In this document: piece after piece, positions 20,155 through 29,143 of the stretch
How the letters are laid out: every line of letters begins with the position of its first letter
Position numbering within the stretch: the first letter of the stretch is position 1
From: Bacteroidota bacterium
Lineage (GTDB): Bacteria; Bacteroidota; Bacteroidia; Flavobacteriales; Weeksellaceae
Length of the DNA stretch: 60,494 nucleotides
Assembly (NCBI GenBank): GCA_018266955.1
Contig: JAFDZI010000006.1
Coordinates: 1-60,494, forward strand
Direction: 5' to 3'
Position numbers and translations under genes: made by a program
The notes under the pieces: model-generated
What the model saw: only the letters and a program-made list of their open reading frames with translations
The model's database searches: none
Told to the model about the DNA's origin: nothing

Positions 20155-20162
20155 CAAATATA
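20155..20162 (-). promoter_or_regulatory. Promoter -7 box of the DedA gene
   Basis: Minus-strand TATATTTG, an exact match, 20 nt before the ATG at 20134. Confidence 0.6.
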
Positions 20163-20213
20163 ACTTAAATATACTGATTAATTGAATTTGAAAATGTTAA
20201 TTAGTCTTAAAGT

Positions 20214-21323
20214 TTACAAATCCAAATCATCGGAAACGGCTGTTCCATCTGCCATAAGAAATGCTTTGAGAAAAGGAGTAAGATTTCCATTCATAACGGC
20301 ATCCACATCGGAGGATTCAAAACCAGAACGAACATCTTTTACCAATTTATAAGGGTGCATCACATAATTTCGGATTTGGCTTCCCCATTCTATTTTCATT
20401 TTGCCGGCTTCAATTTCGTTTCTGGCTTTCATTCTTTCTTCCAATTCCATTTCATACAAACGAGAACGCAAGAGCTGCATGGCTTTTTCTTTGTTTTGAA
20501 GTTGGGATCGGGATTCAGAATTTTCTATGATAATTCCTGTAGGAGCGTGTCTTAGCCTAACGGCAGTTTCTACCTTGTTCACATTTTGTCCTCCAGCTCC
20601 AGAACTACGCATGGTTTCAAAAGAAATATCGGCGGGGTTGATGTTGATTTCTATGGTGTCGTCCACCAAAGGATAAACATAAACACTTACAAAACTGGTA
20701 TGTCTTTTGGCATTGGAATCGAAGGGAGAAATTCTCACCAAACGATGGACTCCATTTTCACCTTTCAGATAGCCAAAGGCATATTCGCCCTCTATTTCGA
20801 GTGTAACGGTTTTTACACCGGCAACATCGCCCTCCTGAAAGTTAAGCTCTTTAATTTTGTAGCCTTGTTTTTCTGCCCACATGGTGTACATTCTCATAAG
20901 CATAGAAGCCCAATCGCAACTTTCCGTACCGCCAGCACCCGCGGTTATTTGTAGTACAGCAGGGAGTTCATCGCCTTCGTTGGAAAGCATATTTTTAAAT
21001 TCAAGGTTTTCAATTTTTTCCAACAACAAAGGGAATGTTTCATCCAATTCTTTTTCGGAATCCGGATCTTCTTTGGCAAAATCCATCAAAACTTGCATAT
21101 CTTCGAACTGAGTATGGATTTCTTCATAGTCTTCTACCCATTTCTTTTTAGATCGCAATTGTTTCAGAAAAACTTCGGCTTCTTTCGGGTTATCCCAAAA
21201 TTCTGGTGCTGCGGTTTTCTCGTCGTCATTGCTAATTTCTATCTTTTTTTTCTCAATTTGAAGATATTTATAAAGGTCTTCAATTCTATTTTGAACGGCT
21301 CTCAGTTGGTCATTGTTAATCAT
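20214..21323 (-). CDS. prfB: Peptide chain release factor 2, without programmed frameshift
   Basis: RF2, 369 aa, which releases peptides at UGA and UAA. The GGQ motif is in [21 protein letters not shown] (core GAGGQN), and the RF2-type recognition tripeptide SPF is in [11 protein letters not shown]. The reading frame is continuous. At the place where most bacteria carry the CUU-UGA-C frameshift site, this gene reads CTT CAA ATT (tyrosine-leucine-glutamine-isoleucine), so the classical autoregulation is absent. The promoter box lies only 4 nt before the ATG. Confidence 0.97.
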   Translation of the reverse strand: MINNDQLRAVQNRIEDLYKYLQIEKKKIEISNDDEKTAAPEFWDNPKEAEVFLKQLRSKKKWVEDYEEIHTQFEDMQVLMDFAKEDPDSEKELDETFPLLLEKIENLEFKNMLSNEGDELPAVLQITAGAGGTESCDWASMLMRMYTMWAEKQGYKIKELNFQEGDVAGVKTVTLEIEGEYAFGYLKGENGVHRLVRISPFDSNAKRHTSFVSVYVYPLVDDTIEININPADISFETMRSSGAGGQNVNKVETAVRLRHAPTGIIIENSESRSQLQNKEKAMQLLRSRLYEMELEERMKARNEIEAGKMKIEWGSQIRNYVMHPYKLVKDVRSGFESSDVDAVMNGNLTPFLKAFLMADGTAVSDDLDL

Positions 21324-21327
21324 GGTG

Positions 21328-21335
21328 CAAAAATA
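21328..21335 (-). promoter_or_regulatory. Promoter -7 box of prfB, predicting a leaderless mRNA
   Basis: Minus-strand TATTTTTG, exact consensus, 4 nt before the prfB ATG. Confidence 0.6.
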
Positions 21336-21435
21336 AGAAATTTTAACACCGAAATCAGCACCTTGAAAATCATTAAAAAAAAGAAAAGATCCACAGCGAT
21401 GGCGAATCTTTTCTTTTCCTAGTTTTCTCTTTAAT

Positions 21436-22785
21436 TTAGGACTGTTTCGAGTCGTTATGCTGAAATCCTATGGCTTTTTCTGGTTGTTCTTGCACCCGAT
21501 AAGCGTCCAATTCTCTTTTCATATCATCTATCCTACATGCAAAATAATCGTAGTTATTCATAGAAACATCTTGTATAAATTGAACGATCTGGTTGAGGTA
21601 ATCTTCAGTTAATTTTGCAGAAGCATCTCTCAGGCTAGCTTCTAACAGAATAGGACTTATCGTCATATCTTCCTTTTTCAATCGTTTGTATTGATTTTTA
21701 ATATGTTTTTTCAAACTTTGGGTAAAATCAATCAACATGGTATTGCTAAAGAGTTTCATACGATCGGTAACATCATGCCAAAACGGAAGGTGGTCGGCTT
21801 GGTTGTGTGCCAGAATTTTATACAGTAAAGCGTCTTCGCTCAATCCTTCGAGCATATAGTATTGCACCAGTTCCATTCTTTCTTTATGGTTGGGTGGGAA
21901 AACAGGGATCATCACATCAAATCTTCCGGGCGCCAAAACTTCCTCGTCTATGGCATAGACAGAATTGGCCGAACCTATCATCAGGATATTTTCGTCTTCG
22001 AATTTAGAAATATAATGCATGATGATTTCCTTAGTTTCTTCATTATCACTGGACACAGAGACTTCTTCATTTCTTTCCATCATTATTTCGTCAAAATCTT
22101 CTAAAAACAAAAGGACTTTCTCTTCCTTGAGCATGGACACCAAAAAATCATTAAAGCCTGTTTTGTTGCCATCGACAAAAGAAGTTCCCAAGTAATGCTT
22201 TTTCACTTCTTTGAATTTATAATCAATTAATTCGGCTATTTTATTGGCCCAAAAGATTTTTCCACTTCCTGGAGAACCGTACAATACAATACCAGCGGGT
22301 TTGTGTATGCCCCATTCTTTAACCGAATCTGGACTTATAAAAGGATCCAAGACTTCGGCAATATAAAAATACAAATCCCTGTACCCAATGAAATCTCTTT
22401 GTACCAGTGGGGTTTTTTGTCCGAAATAATTGTACACAAACTGGTAATCGCCGCCCAATTGTCTATCGATTCCGAAAGTAGACACCGACGACTTATACAA
22501 GCCATTTTCGTATAGGTTTGGCACTTCTTTTTTGATGATTTCTTCTACTTTTTCTATGGGTTTTTGAATGGTTTTTGCGATTACTTCAATGGTTTTTTCT
22601 TGAAATAAATCCTCTTCGAACTTTTTCAAAAACGAAACATTCTCTCTTGCAAATCGTTCAAAATCTTCCTTAACTTCGAAATTAGAACAAAGACAAGAGC
22701 TTACTTCTAAATCAAAATCAACAATAAATTTTTTGAGTGTTTCTATGGATATTTGTAATTCTGATGCTAAATCTGTAAATTTCAT
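21436..22785 (-). CDS. AAA family ATPase with atypical Walker A and an IF2-N-like N-terminus
   Basis: A 449-aa cytosolic AAA ATPase. Residues 1-60 ([20 protein letters not shown], then [17 protein letters not shown]) resemble the small IF2 N-terminal or winged-helix fold. A second similar helical stretch follows. The ATPase domain starts near 165 with the P-loop GSPGSGKI, where the residue after lysine is isoleucine instead of threonine or serine. Walker B is [10 protein letters not shown], sensor 1 is GSANSV, and an arginine-finger region [10 protein letters not shown] is present. The C-terminal 150 residues are helical. I do not know a named function. It is followed by cinA (48 nt before it on the same strand). 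Confidence 0.8.
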   Translation of the reverse strand: MKFTDLASELQISIETLKKFIVDFDLEVSSCLCSNFEVKEDFERFARENVSFLKKFEEDLFQEKTIEVIAKTIQKPIEKVEEIIKKEVPNLYENGLYKSSVSTFGIDRQLGGDYQFVYNYFGQKTPLVQRDFIGYRDLYFYIAEVLDPFISPDSVKEWGIHKPAGIVLYGSPGSGKIFWANKIAELIDYKFKEVKKHYLGTSFVDGNKTGFNDFLVSMLKEEKVLLFLEDFDEIMMERNEEVSVSSDNEETKEIIMHYISKFEDENILMIGSANSVYAIDEEVLAPGRFDVMIPVFPPNHKERMELVQYYMLEGLSEDALLYKILAHNQADHLPFWHDVTDRMKLFSNTMLIDFTQSLKKHIKNQYKRLKKEDMTISPILLEASLRDASAKLTEDYLNQIVQFIQDVSMNNYDYFACRIDDMKRELDAYRVQEQPEKAIGFQHNDSKQS

Positions 22786-22833
22786 AATTTTAAGTATTTG
22801 GATTTATAAATTTAAGAAAAAAAACGCTTATCC

Positions 22834-24087
22834 CTATTCAATTTGTTTTAACATAAAAACCAAATCCTGAATGGCCTTGATGGCGACAAAATTCATAAAA
22901 TCTTTTCGCTCCAAATGAGGTAAATAGAGGCTAAAAGATTTTTCAACATTTTTAATCCTGATGGAGTAATACACAAGACCAATTTCGTTTTGAAAAGAAT
23001 CGGAATTGGGACCTGCAACTCCCGTTGTAGCAATGGCAACATCGGTACCAAATAAATGTTGACAACCTTTGCTCATTTCCTGTGCTACCTCTTTGGCTAC
23101 CACGGTATGTGCTGCAATGGTTTCGGGTTTCACCTTTACTATTTTTATTTTTTGATGATAATCGTAGGCTACAATGCCACCGATAAAATACGCAGAACTC
23201 CCGGACACCGAAGTGATTAATTTAGACAATTCGCCTCCTGTGCAACTTTCTGCTACCGAAATGCTCAAATTTTTCTCAAGCAAAACTTCTTTCAATATTT
23301 CTTCAATAGCATCACCTTCCCATGCGAGTATATATTCCTGTACCAGAGGCTTTAGTTCATATACTTTTTGATTCAAAGCCTGCTGAATTTCTTTTTCATA
23401 GGGTCCACTGGCGGTAAGTTTAAGTTTAATTCTATTGGCCATAGGCAAATAAGAAAGTTGCATATTCGTAGGTAAAGAAAGTTCCCAATTTTCTATTTTC
23501 TCAGACAAAAGGCTTTCGGCAATTCCCACCACAGAAATTATTTTCGATACGATGAAATGACTTTCCCAATGCGCTTGCAACCAAGGAATAATTTTATTTT
23601 TAATCAGCGGCTTCACTTCATACGGAACACCTGGAAGGCAAATAATGGTAGCATTTTCATCGTTCATCATTAAGGCGGGGGCAGTTCCGTTTTCATTTTG
23701 AAAAACTTGAGCTTTAGAAGGAATCTCTGCTTGACCATGGTTAAGTTCCAGTAAATCCAGCCTTTTTCTCTGAGTAAGATACTGCTGAAGATGAAGAAAT
23801 GTAGCATCATCCAACACCAAGTGATCTTGAAAAACATTGGCTAAGGCTTTTTTTGTTTTGTCGTCCTTAGTGGGACCCAAACCTCCAGTGGCAATCACCA
23901 AATCGGCTCTTTGCAATGCTGAATGAAATGTAGATTCTATGGTTGCCACCTCATCGGAAATGGTAATAATTTCCTTCACCTTCAGTCCTATATTTTTTAA
24001 TTGTTGCGCAATAAAATTGGAATTGGTATCCACGGTAGATCCGGACAATATCTCGTCGCCAATGGTAATTAGTAGGGCTGTTTTCAT
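22834..24087 (-). CDS. cinA: CinA family protein (MoCF domain plus nicotinamide-nucleotide amidase domain)
   Basis: A 417-aa protein. The N-terminal molybdopterin-binding-like domain has ITIGDEILSGSTVDTNSNFI and TGGLGPTKDD. The C-terminal PncC/CinA domain has SVAESCTGGELSKLITSVSG and ATTGVAGPNSD, the catalytic serine region of NMN amidohydrolase. Known members recycle pyridine nucleotides and are sometimes called competence/damage-inducible. I start at the ATG giving MKTALLITIGDE, eight codons inside the open frame, because it fits the family. It lies upstream of the AAA ATPase gene on the same strand, so they may be co-transcribed. Confidence 0.93.
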   Translation of the reverse strand: MKTALLITIGDEILSGSTVDTNSNFIAQQLKNIGLKVKEIITISDEVATIESTFHSALQRADLVIATGGLGPTKDDKTKKALANVFQDHLVLDDATFLHLQQYLTQRKRLDLLELNHGQAEIPSKAQVFQNENGTAPALMMNDENATIICLPGVPYEVKPLIKNKIIPWLQAHWESHFIVSKIISVVGIAESLLSEKIENWELSLPTNMQLSYLPMANRIKLKLTASGPYEKEIQQALNQKVYELKPLVQEYILAWEGDAIEEILKEVLLEKNLSISVAESCTGGELSKLITSVSGSSAYFIGGIVAYDYHQKIKIVKVKPETIAAHTVVAKEVAQEMSKGCQHLFGTDVAIATTGVAGPNSDSFQNEIGLVYYSIRIKNVEKSFSLYLPHLERKDFMNFVAIKAIQDLVFMLKQIE

Positions 24088-24212
24088 TTGTTTAAATTTA
24101 ATATTAATCAACCTAAATCGATATTTTCACCCTCCTCAAAGATTGGCAAATTACCAATTTCAGTTTCGTGTACCTTTTTTTTCAATAAAAAATAATGAGT
24201 AAATTTTTATGA

Positions 24213-25106
24213 TTAATTGGCATTTTGTTCCCAAGAATTATTTAAAATCCAATGAACAATTTCGGGATAAATCACCGTATCTCTCAAATTTTGGTTGTGC
24301 AAACGAGGTACATGACCTGCATTTTTCATAAAAATAAAACGATGTGGAATTTTCTTTTCAGACAATACCGAATCCAAAGCAAATCCTTGTTTTTTGGAAA
24401 CCAACCAGTCTTTTCCTCCCTGAAAAATAAGTGTTGGGACAGAAGAAACTTGGGCAATGGGACTGGCATTTTCAAAAGCTTTAGATGGATTTTTCCTATT
24501 CATTTTTTCACCTACTAATTTTTCTATTGTAGGTAAAACATAGGTTGAATAAGTACTCTGTAAAAATTGTTGAGAAAAAAAATCGGTGGGTGCGCTCAGT
24601 GCAATTATTTTCAATATTTCTTCCGGATGATGGTAGCCATACAAAAGCGCCAAATGACCACCGGCACTTTCGCCTAATAAAATAAATTGATTGGGAGAGA
24701 ACAGTCCGTTTTCTGATTCTTTTTTTAATTTATTCAATGCTAAATCCAGATCCTGTAATTGCTGATGATAAGTTGTATTCTTGGAAACCAAACGATAATT
24801 TATGGCTGCCGAGGGGATATCTTTCAAGAACAACATTTGCTGAATTTGCCTCATGTGGCTTTTGTCGCCGTACTTCCAGGCACCACCATGAACCAAAATA
24901 ACCATGGGCAACTGCCTATGATTGGGTGGCAAGTAAACATCCATTTTATGTCGAGGGTCCAAACCATAGGGTAAATTATATATTTTCTGACTCTCTTTGT
25001 CGGCATTGATGACAAAATACTTATTGCTGGAAGTACAGGACAATAAGAAGAGTTCCATTAAACTCAGAAACCAAAATCCTCGCTTACGAAAAATTGAATT
25101 ATTCAT
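24213..25106 (-). CDS. Alpha/beta hydrolase lipoprotein (esterase-like)
   Basis: A 297-aa predicted lipoprotein with lipobox LLSC (Cys24). The fold is an alpha/beta hydrolase of the carboxylesterase/feruloyl-esterase-like group. The oxyanion-hole motif is HGGAWKYGDK, the nucleophile elbow GESAGGHLAL, the acid probably the Asp in FQGGKDWLV, and the base the His in NAGHVPRLH. The substrate is unknown. The position in the envelope suggests hydrolysis of an exported or imported ester or peptide. TATCTTTA, one base off the consensus, lies 5 nt before the ATG. Confidence 0.85.
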   Translation of the reverse strand: MNNSIFRKRGFWFLSLMELFLLSCTSSNKYFVINADKESQKIYNLPYGLDPRHKMDVYLPPNHRQLPMVILVHGGAWKYGDKSHMRQIQQMLFLKDIPSAAINYRLVSKNTTYHQQLQDLDLALNKLKKESENGLFSPNQFILLGESAGGHLALLYGYHHPEEILKIIALSAPTDFFSQQFLQSTYSTYVLPTIEKLVGEKMNRKNPSKAFENASPIAQVSSVPTLIFQGGKDWLVSKKQGFALDSVLSEKKIPHRFIFMKNAGHVPRLHNQNLRDTVIYPEIVHWILNNSWEQNAN

Positions 25107-25436
25107 GTCAATAAAGATAGTAATACCGACAAATATTAAAGATAAAAAAGAAGATTTTTTTAATTAAATTAACATCAATCCTATTGGAATGCTTTGCAAT
25201 TCAGTGGTGCAAGTGTGCAACAATTGGGTTGTAAATGATTATTTTCTTAATCATTAGCTTGCCCTAGCAACAAAAAAACTGCTCAAAGAGCAGTTTCTGT
25301 TAGTTCAATTGGTGATTTTTAATAATCATTTGCCGTAAAGCAGCTAATGTAGCTGGCTTGCAAAAATTATTTTTTCATACGATTTAAAAGTAGAGGAGTG
25401 TAAAATCCTCAGTCTGTCAATCAATTTAAAAAATCT
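25107..25436. other. Intergenic region with several hairpins, 3' to the Cys-rich gene
   Basis: No gene is supported in these 330 bp. There is an 8-bp inverted repeat AATGATTA/TAATCATT at 25233-25254, a terminator hairpin at 25276-25296, a hairpin CAGCTA-ATG-TAGCTG at 25341-25355, and GAGGA/TCCTC at 25393-25410. The last two would lie in the 3' untranslated region of the small Cys-rich gene. Confidence 0.5.
25272..25296 (-). terminator. Terminator downstream of the Cys-rich small gene
   Basis: A perfect 9-bp stem AAACTGCTC / GAGCAGTTT with loop AAA. On the minus strand it is followed by a T-run. It lies about 140 nt past the stop codon of the Cys-rich gene, so the message would have a long structured 3' end. 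Confidence 0.75.
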
Positions 25437-25589
25437 CTAAGCCATTTTCAATCGGCCTGGACATTTTTTGCATCGCTTACCCGTCTTGTATTTTTTGCAA
25501 CATTTCTTTTTGCCGCAAAACATTTCTTCTACTTTGCCCATTGCTGGACTTAGAGGAGCTATTTTGAAAGGAATTACTGCTGTATTCAT
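25437..25589 (-). CDS. Cys/Lys-rich 50-aa protein, candidate metal-binding
   Basis: A 50-residue protein that starts MNTAVIPFKIAPLSPAMGKV. The second half is dense in cysteine and lysine, with cysteines at 25, 30, 31, 40 and 43 (pattern C-x4-CC-x8-C-x2-C) and about a dozen Lys/Arg. There is no signal peptide, so it should be cytosolic. The spacing suggests a zinc- or iron-binding knuckle, possibly contacting nucleic acid; this is inference and I know no named family. Support for it being real comes from an exact TAnnTTTG box 4 nt before the ATG, a perfect 25-bp palindrome over the -33 region, and a terminator downstream. The palindrome shares its half-site with the Nramp promoter, hinting at metal control. 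Confidence 0.75.
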   Translation of the reverse strand: MNTAVIPFKIAPLSPAMGKVEEMFCGKKKCCKKYKTGKRCKKCPGRLKMA

Positions 25590-25593
25590 GTTG

Positions 25594-25631
25594 CAAATAT
25601 ATTAAATTAATTTAGAATAAATCTAAATTAA
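25594..25631 (-). promoter_or_regulatory. Leaderless promoter and palindromic operator of the Cys-rich gene
   Basis: Minus-strand TATATTTG (25601-25594) ends 4 nt before the ATG. Just upstream, 25607-25631 is a perfect inverted repeat with 10-bp arms and a 5-bp spacer; the core half-sites are TTTAGA and TCTAAA. It overlaps where RNA polymerase would contact the -33 region. Fur/DtxR/MntR-type repressors bind palindromes of this form; which protein binds here is inference. Confidence 0.65.
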
Positions 25632-25681
25632 AGATGACATTCATCATTTTATTCATTCAACAGGCGATACAGTTTAATTTT

Positions 25682-26596
25682 CTACTCTTTTGCTTGTGTG
25701 TTAGGAAACGCAACAGGTAATAATTCGGCTTCAGTATTGGTTTTCATTTCAATTTTCATATTGCTCATACTCGGCACTGTGATGTCACCTTTCAATTCAG
25801 ATGTAGATTTAGATTTCACCAACCAACCAGTATTTTTATTCAAAATAACTTCAGAAGTTCCGTTTCCAGTAAAATTGGGGGTCATTTCGATGCCATTATT
25901 TGTTATGATTTGGTTGTCCACTGTTTTCAAATCGGTTTGTACATGGATGGTGTATTGTTGCGCATCTACAGCATTCAAAGTATACTTCGATGAGTTTTCA
26001 ACTTCAAAACCACTATTGGTTTTGTACTTAGAGGTCCAAGAATCTCCTATTTTTATGGGTTGTTGTGGGAAATTAAAAAGATTTTCGAACATGGCTTTAA
26101 TGTTATCGTCTTTATAAATTTCGAAAATTTTACCATCCTTCACCATAGGATTTTCGGCAGGATTTTCTTTTATTATTTGATTTAGTATCTCTTTATTCCC
26201 TTCAATACTTAGGACTTTACCTTTATTACTCATCAAAACAATAAATTTTTTATTGACCAAAGAACACAATATTTTAGCATTCTCATCCTGATTGCATTTT
26301 TCTGAGGAAATCGATACTCGATTCCCCATAGATTCGGATTTACTGGACACATAAGTAAATTGTGTTTCCAAACGAATACCTTGCGCCGTACTTTCCAATA
26401 CTTTGGTCGAAATACCAACCTCAGCATCAATATTTACTGGCACTTGTTGCCCCATCATATTTTGGATCATTTTGGTTTTTACATTTTGAAAAACCTCATA
26501 GTTTTTTCCTTTTTCTAAATTAAGTTTTAGATCGTAGGTTTGGGCCATGATACAAGTAGTAGCCAGTAATCCACCGATGATTAGTGATTTTTTCAT
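25682..26596 (-). CDS. DUF6263-like exported protein
   Basis: A 304-aa protein with a signal peptide ending CIMAQ near residue 19. The mature part is beta-rich, starting LKLNLEKGKNYEVFQNVKTK. It includes the conserved-looking GDSWTSKYKTNSG and a C-terminal MKIEMKTNTEAELLPVAF. It fits the DUF6263 group, exported flavobacterial proteins of unknown function, as far as I recognise it. The location is periplasm or outer membrane surface; there is no lipobox. It is transcribed alone. No promoter box of the standard form was found. Confidence 0.8.
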   Translation of the reverse strand: MKKSLIIGGLLATTCIMAQTYDLKLNLEKGKNYEVFQNVKTKMIQNMMGQQVPVNIDAEVGISTKVLESTAQGIRLETQFTYVSSKSESMGNRVSISSEKCNQDENAKILCSLVNKKFIVLMSNKGKVLSIEGNKEILNQIIKENPAENPMVKDGKIFEIYKDDNIKAMFENLFNFPQQPIKIGDSWTSKYKTNSGFEVENSSKYTLNAVDAQQYTIHVQTDLKTVDNQIITNNGIEMTPNFTGNGTSEVILNKNTGWLVKSKSTSELKGDITVPSMSNMKIEMKTNTEAELLPVAFPNTQAKE

Positions 26597-26647
26597 ATTT
26601 TGATATTTATTAATTTTTAATAGTCATATACAAACCTAACGAAGTGG

Positions 26648-26678
26648 TTCGACGGAGTGAGTCGCCCATCTTCATGGG
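26648..26678. repeat. GC-rich double palindrome
   Basis: Within an AT-rich spacer, CGAC-7nt-GTCG is followed at 26665-26678 by CCCAT-CTTC-ATGGG. There is no T-run on the minus strand, so it is not an obvious terminator for the helicase gene that ends at 26739. It could be a copy of a dispersed repeat. Confidence 0.4.
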
Positions 26679-26738
26679 ATTTTGCTAAAAAAGATTTATT
26701 TAGGCAATTTCATTTTAAAAATGAGTTTGTTTTGGATG

Positions 26739-29072
26739 TTAAATTTTGATTAGTTTGGCAAATTTTAAAATCAGATTTTTTTCTCCTTCGGCCAAAAAAT
26801 TCACTCTCGCCTTGATGTTATTGGGGTCGGTTCCGTCCAATTCCAGCACTTCACCTATTCCAAATCTATCGTGTCGCACTCTGTCTCCAGCAGAAATTTC
26901 GTCAGTATTTTGTCCACTGGGTCCCGTAATTTTGGCAGATGCGATGGTTTGAATTATTTTTTTCTCAACTTCTGTATTTTGAGTATTTAATTTTCGTTTG
27001 GGTGCTGTTTCAATTTTTTTAAAGCTTTTAGGCACGGAAGGGGTATCACTGAAAATATCTGAAGAAAGCCCAGAACGGTTGATGGTTTTCTTTTCGGCCA
27101 TTGGGTTGATCATTTCCAAAAAGTGAGGGTCTATTTCACTTAAAAACCTCGAAGGTTCGCAATCGGTAATTTTACCCCATTGGAAACGCGAAATAGCAAA
27201 AGAAAAATACGCTTGTTTCTCAGCACGGGTAAGGGCTACATAAAAGAGTCTTCTTTCTTCCTCCAAATCCTCACGGGTTGATGAACTCATAAAACTAGGA
27301 AAAAGATTTTCCTCCAAACCAACAACATATACCACTGGAAACTCCAAGCCTTTGGACAGGTGTATTGTCATCAGCGAAACCTCTGGACCTTGCTCGTCAG
27401 ACTTGGCATCTTGAGAAGTACTGAGGGCAATATTCTCTAAAAAATTGGATAATGATGCATCTCCATCTTCCAATTGCTGCTGCTCCTCAATAAACCCTTG
27501 CATAGAGTTCATTAATTCCTGAACATTCTCCACCCTAGAAATTCCTTCGGGAGTTTGATCGTCTTTTAATAATTTTATAAACCCAGTCCTTTTGGCAACT
27601 TCCATGGCAACTTGATAGACATTTTCCGTCTTTAACATGACTTGAAAGGCACGAATCATCGCCCAAAAATCATTAAGTTTTATTGTAACTCCATTGTTAA
27701 ATCCTAATTGTGGAGCATAAAACGCAATATTATCTAACACCTTGGAAAGGCTGATGTTTTGGGAATCTGCAAAAACGATGAGTTTATTTTGGGTAGTTTC
27801 TCCAATCCCACGCGTTGGATAATTAATGATACGGAGCAAGGCTTCATTATCATTTTCATTCACTAATATTCTAAGATAAGCGATAAGATCTTTCACCTCT
27901 TTTCTTTGATAAAAACTTAGTCCGCCATACACCCTGTAGGGAATATTTTTTTTTCTAAGTGCATCTTCAAACGCCCTAGTTTGTGAATTGGTTCTGTATA
28001 ATATGGCAAAATCACTAAAATGCCTTTGATTGAAATGATGATGTTCCCAAATGCTGTTGGCTACAAAGTTAGCTTCGTCAGCATCAGAAAAAGCACGATA
28101 GACTTTTATTTTTTCTCCTTCTTCATTTTCACTAAACACATTTTTCTTAAACTGTTGTAGATTTTTAGAAATAACAACATTGGCGGCATTCACAATGTTC
28201 TGCGTCGAGCGATAATTCTGTTCCAAGGAAACGGTTACCGCATCGGGATAATCTTTTTTAAAGTTTAAAATATTTTGGATATTTGCCCCTCGAAAAGAAT
28301 AAATAGACTGGGCATCGTCGCCCACCACACAGATGTTTTCAAATTTTGAAGCCAAAGCCTTCACAATCAGGTACTGAGAATGGTTGGTATCTTGGTACTC
28401 GTCCACCAATATATAACGAAACCTGTCCTGATACTTCGCTAAAACATCCGGAAAACGAGTCAATAATTCATTGGTTTTCAATAATAAATCATCAAAATCC
28501 ATCGCTCCGTTTTTAAAGCAAGCCTCCACATATTTTTCATAAATCTGTCCCATAAATTTCATATTGGCTTTCGTATCTGCCTCCACCAATTCTGGGTTAT
28601 TATAATAAGCTCTTACGGTAATTAGATTATTTTTATAGGAAGAAATTCTGCTCAAAACCTTTTTGGGTTTATACAAATCTGAATCTATGTTAAGATCTTT
28701 AAGAACTTTCTTTAACACATTCAACGCATCTTGGGCGTCATAAATGGTAAAGTTGGAAGGATATCCTAATAAATGAGCCTCGGAACGGAGTATTCGTGCA
28801 AAAACAGAGTGAAAAGTACCCATCCAAAGGTTCTTGGATTCGGAGATCCCCACCACTTTTGCTATTCTTTCTTTCATTTCTTTGGCTGCTTTATTGGTAA
28901 AAGTTAAAGCCAAGATATTAAAAGGGTCAACCAAATTGGTAATTAAATGGGCAATACGCATGGTAAGCACTCTGGTTTTACCAGAACCCGCTCCGGCCAA
29001 CACCATCAGAGGACCATGCAAAGTAGTAACTGCTTCGTATTGTGACTCGTTTAATCCTTTCAAATAATCCAT
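26739..29072 (-). CDS. pcrA: ATP-dependent DNA helicase, UvrD/PcrA family
   Basis: A superfamily 1A 3'-5' DNA helicase of 777 aa, acting in repair and in removing proteins from DNA. Motif I is AGAGSGKT at residues 26-33. Motif II is ILVDEYQDTN, motif III GDDAQSIYSFRGA, motif IV region EQNYRST, motif V MTIHLSKGLEFPVVYVVGLEENLFPS (quoted partly, core HLSKGLEF), and motif VI RLFYVALTRAE. A C-terminal Tudor-like element (GDRVRHDRFGIGEVLEL) is typical of PcrA and UvrD and contacts RNA polymerase in known members. It has its own promoter. Confidence 0.95.
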   Translation of the reverse strand: MDYLKGLNESQYEAVTTLHGPLMVLAGAGSGKTRVLTMRIAHLITNLVDPFNILALTFTNKAAKEMKERIAKVVGISESKNLWMGTFHSVFARILRSEAHLLGYPSNFTIYDAQDALNVLKKVLKDLNIDSDLYKPKKVLSRISSYKNNLITVRAYYNNPELVEADTKANMKFMGQIYEKYVEACFKNGAMDFDDLLLKTNELLTRFPDVLAKYQDRFRYILVDEYQDTNHSQYLIVKALASKFENICVVGDDAQSIYSFRGANIQNILNFKKDYPDAVTVSLEQNYRSTQNIVNAANVVISKNLQQFKKNVFSENEEGEKIKVYRAFSDADEANFVANSIWEHHHFNQRHFSDFAILYRTNSQTRAFEDALRKKNIPYRVYGGLSFYQRKEVKDLIAYLRILVNENDNEALLRIINYPTRGIGETTQNKLIVFADSQNISLSKVLDNIAFYAPQLGFNNGVTIKLNDFWAMIRAFQVMLKTENVYQVAMEVAKRTGFIKLLKDDQTPEGISRVENVQELMNSMQGFIEEQQQLEDGDASLSNFLENIALSTSQDAKSDEQGPEVSLMTIHLSKGLEFPVVYVVGLEENLFPSFMSSSTREDLEEERRLFYVALTRAEKQAYFSFAISRFQWGKITDCEPSRFLSEIDPHFLEMINPMAEKKTINRSGLSSDIFSDTPSVPKSFKKIETAPKRKLNTQNTEVEKKIIQTIASAKITGPSGQNTDEISAGDRVRHDRFGIGEVLELDGTDPNNIKARVNFLAEGEKNLILKFAKLIKI

Positions 29073-29096
29073 ACTCCTTACATTTTATATGAAGCA

Positions 29097-29126
29097 CAAA
29101 AATAGAGGATTAAAAAGACAATTCAA
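29097..29126 (-). promoter_or_regulatory. Promoter of pcrA, with a possible Shine-Dalgarno
   Basis: Minus-strand TATTTTTG (29104-29097), with TTG at 29126-29124, 19 bp upstream. The leader contains AAGGAG ending one base before the ATG, one of the few Shine-Dalgarno-like sequences in the window. Confidence 0.65.
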
Positions 29127-29143
29127 ATTCAGATCAGAGTTTT

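Noticed and set aside
25301..25320. Possible tRNA-like sequence (GTTAGTTCAATTGGT)
   Set aside because: It resembles a T-loop or D-arm fragment but has no acceptor stem, anticodon arm or CCA end nearby.
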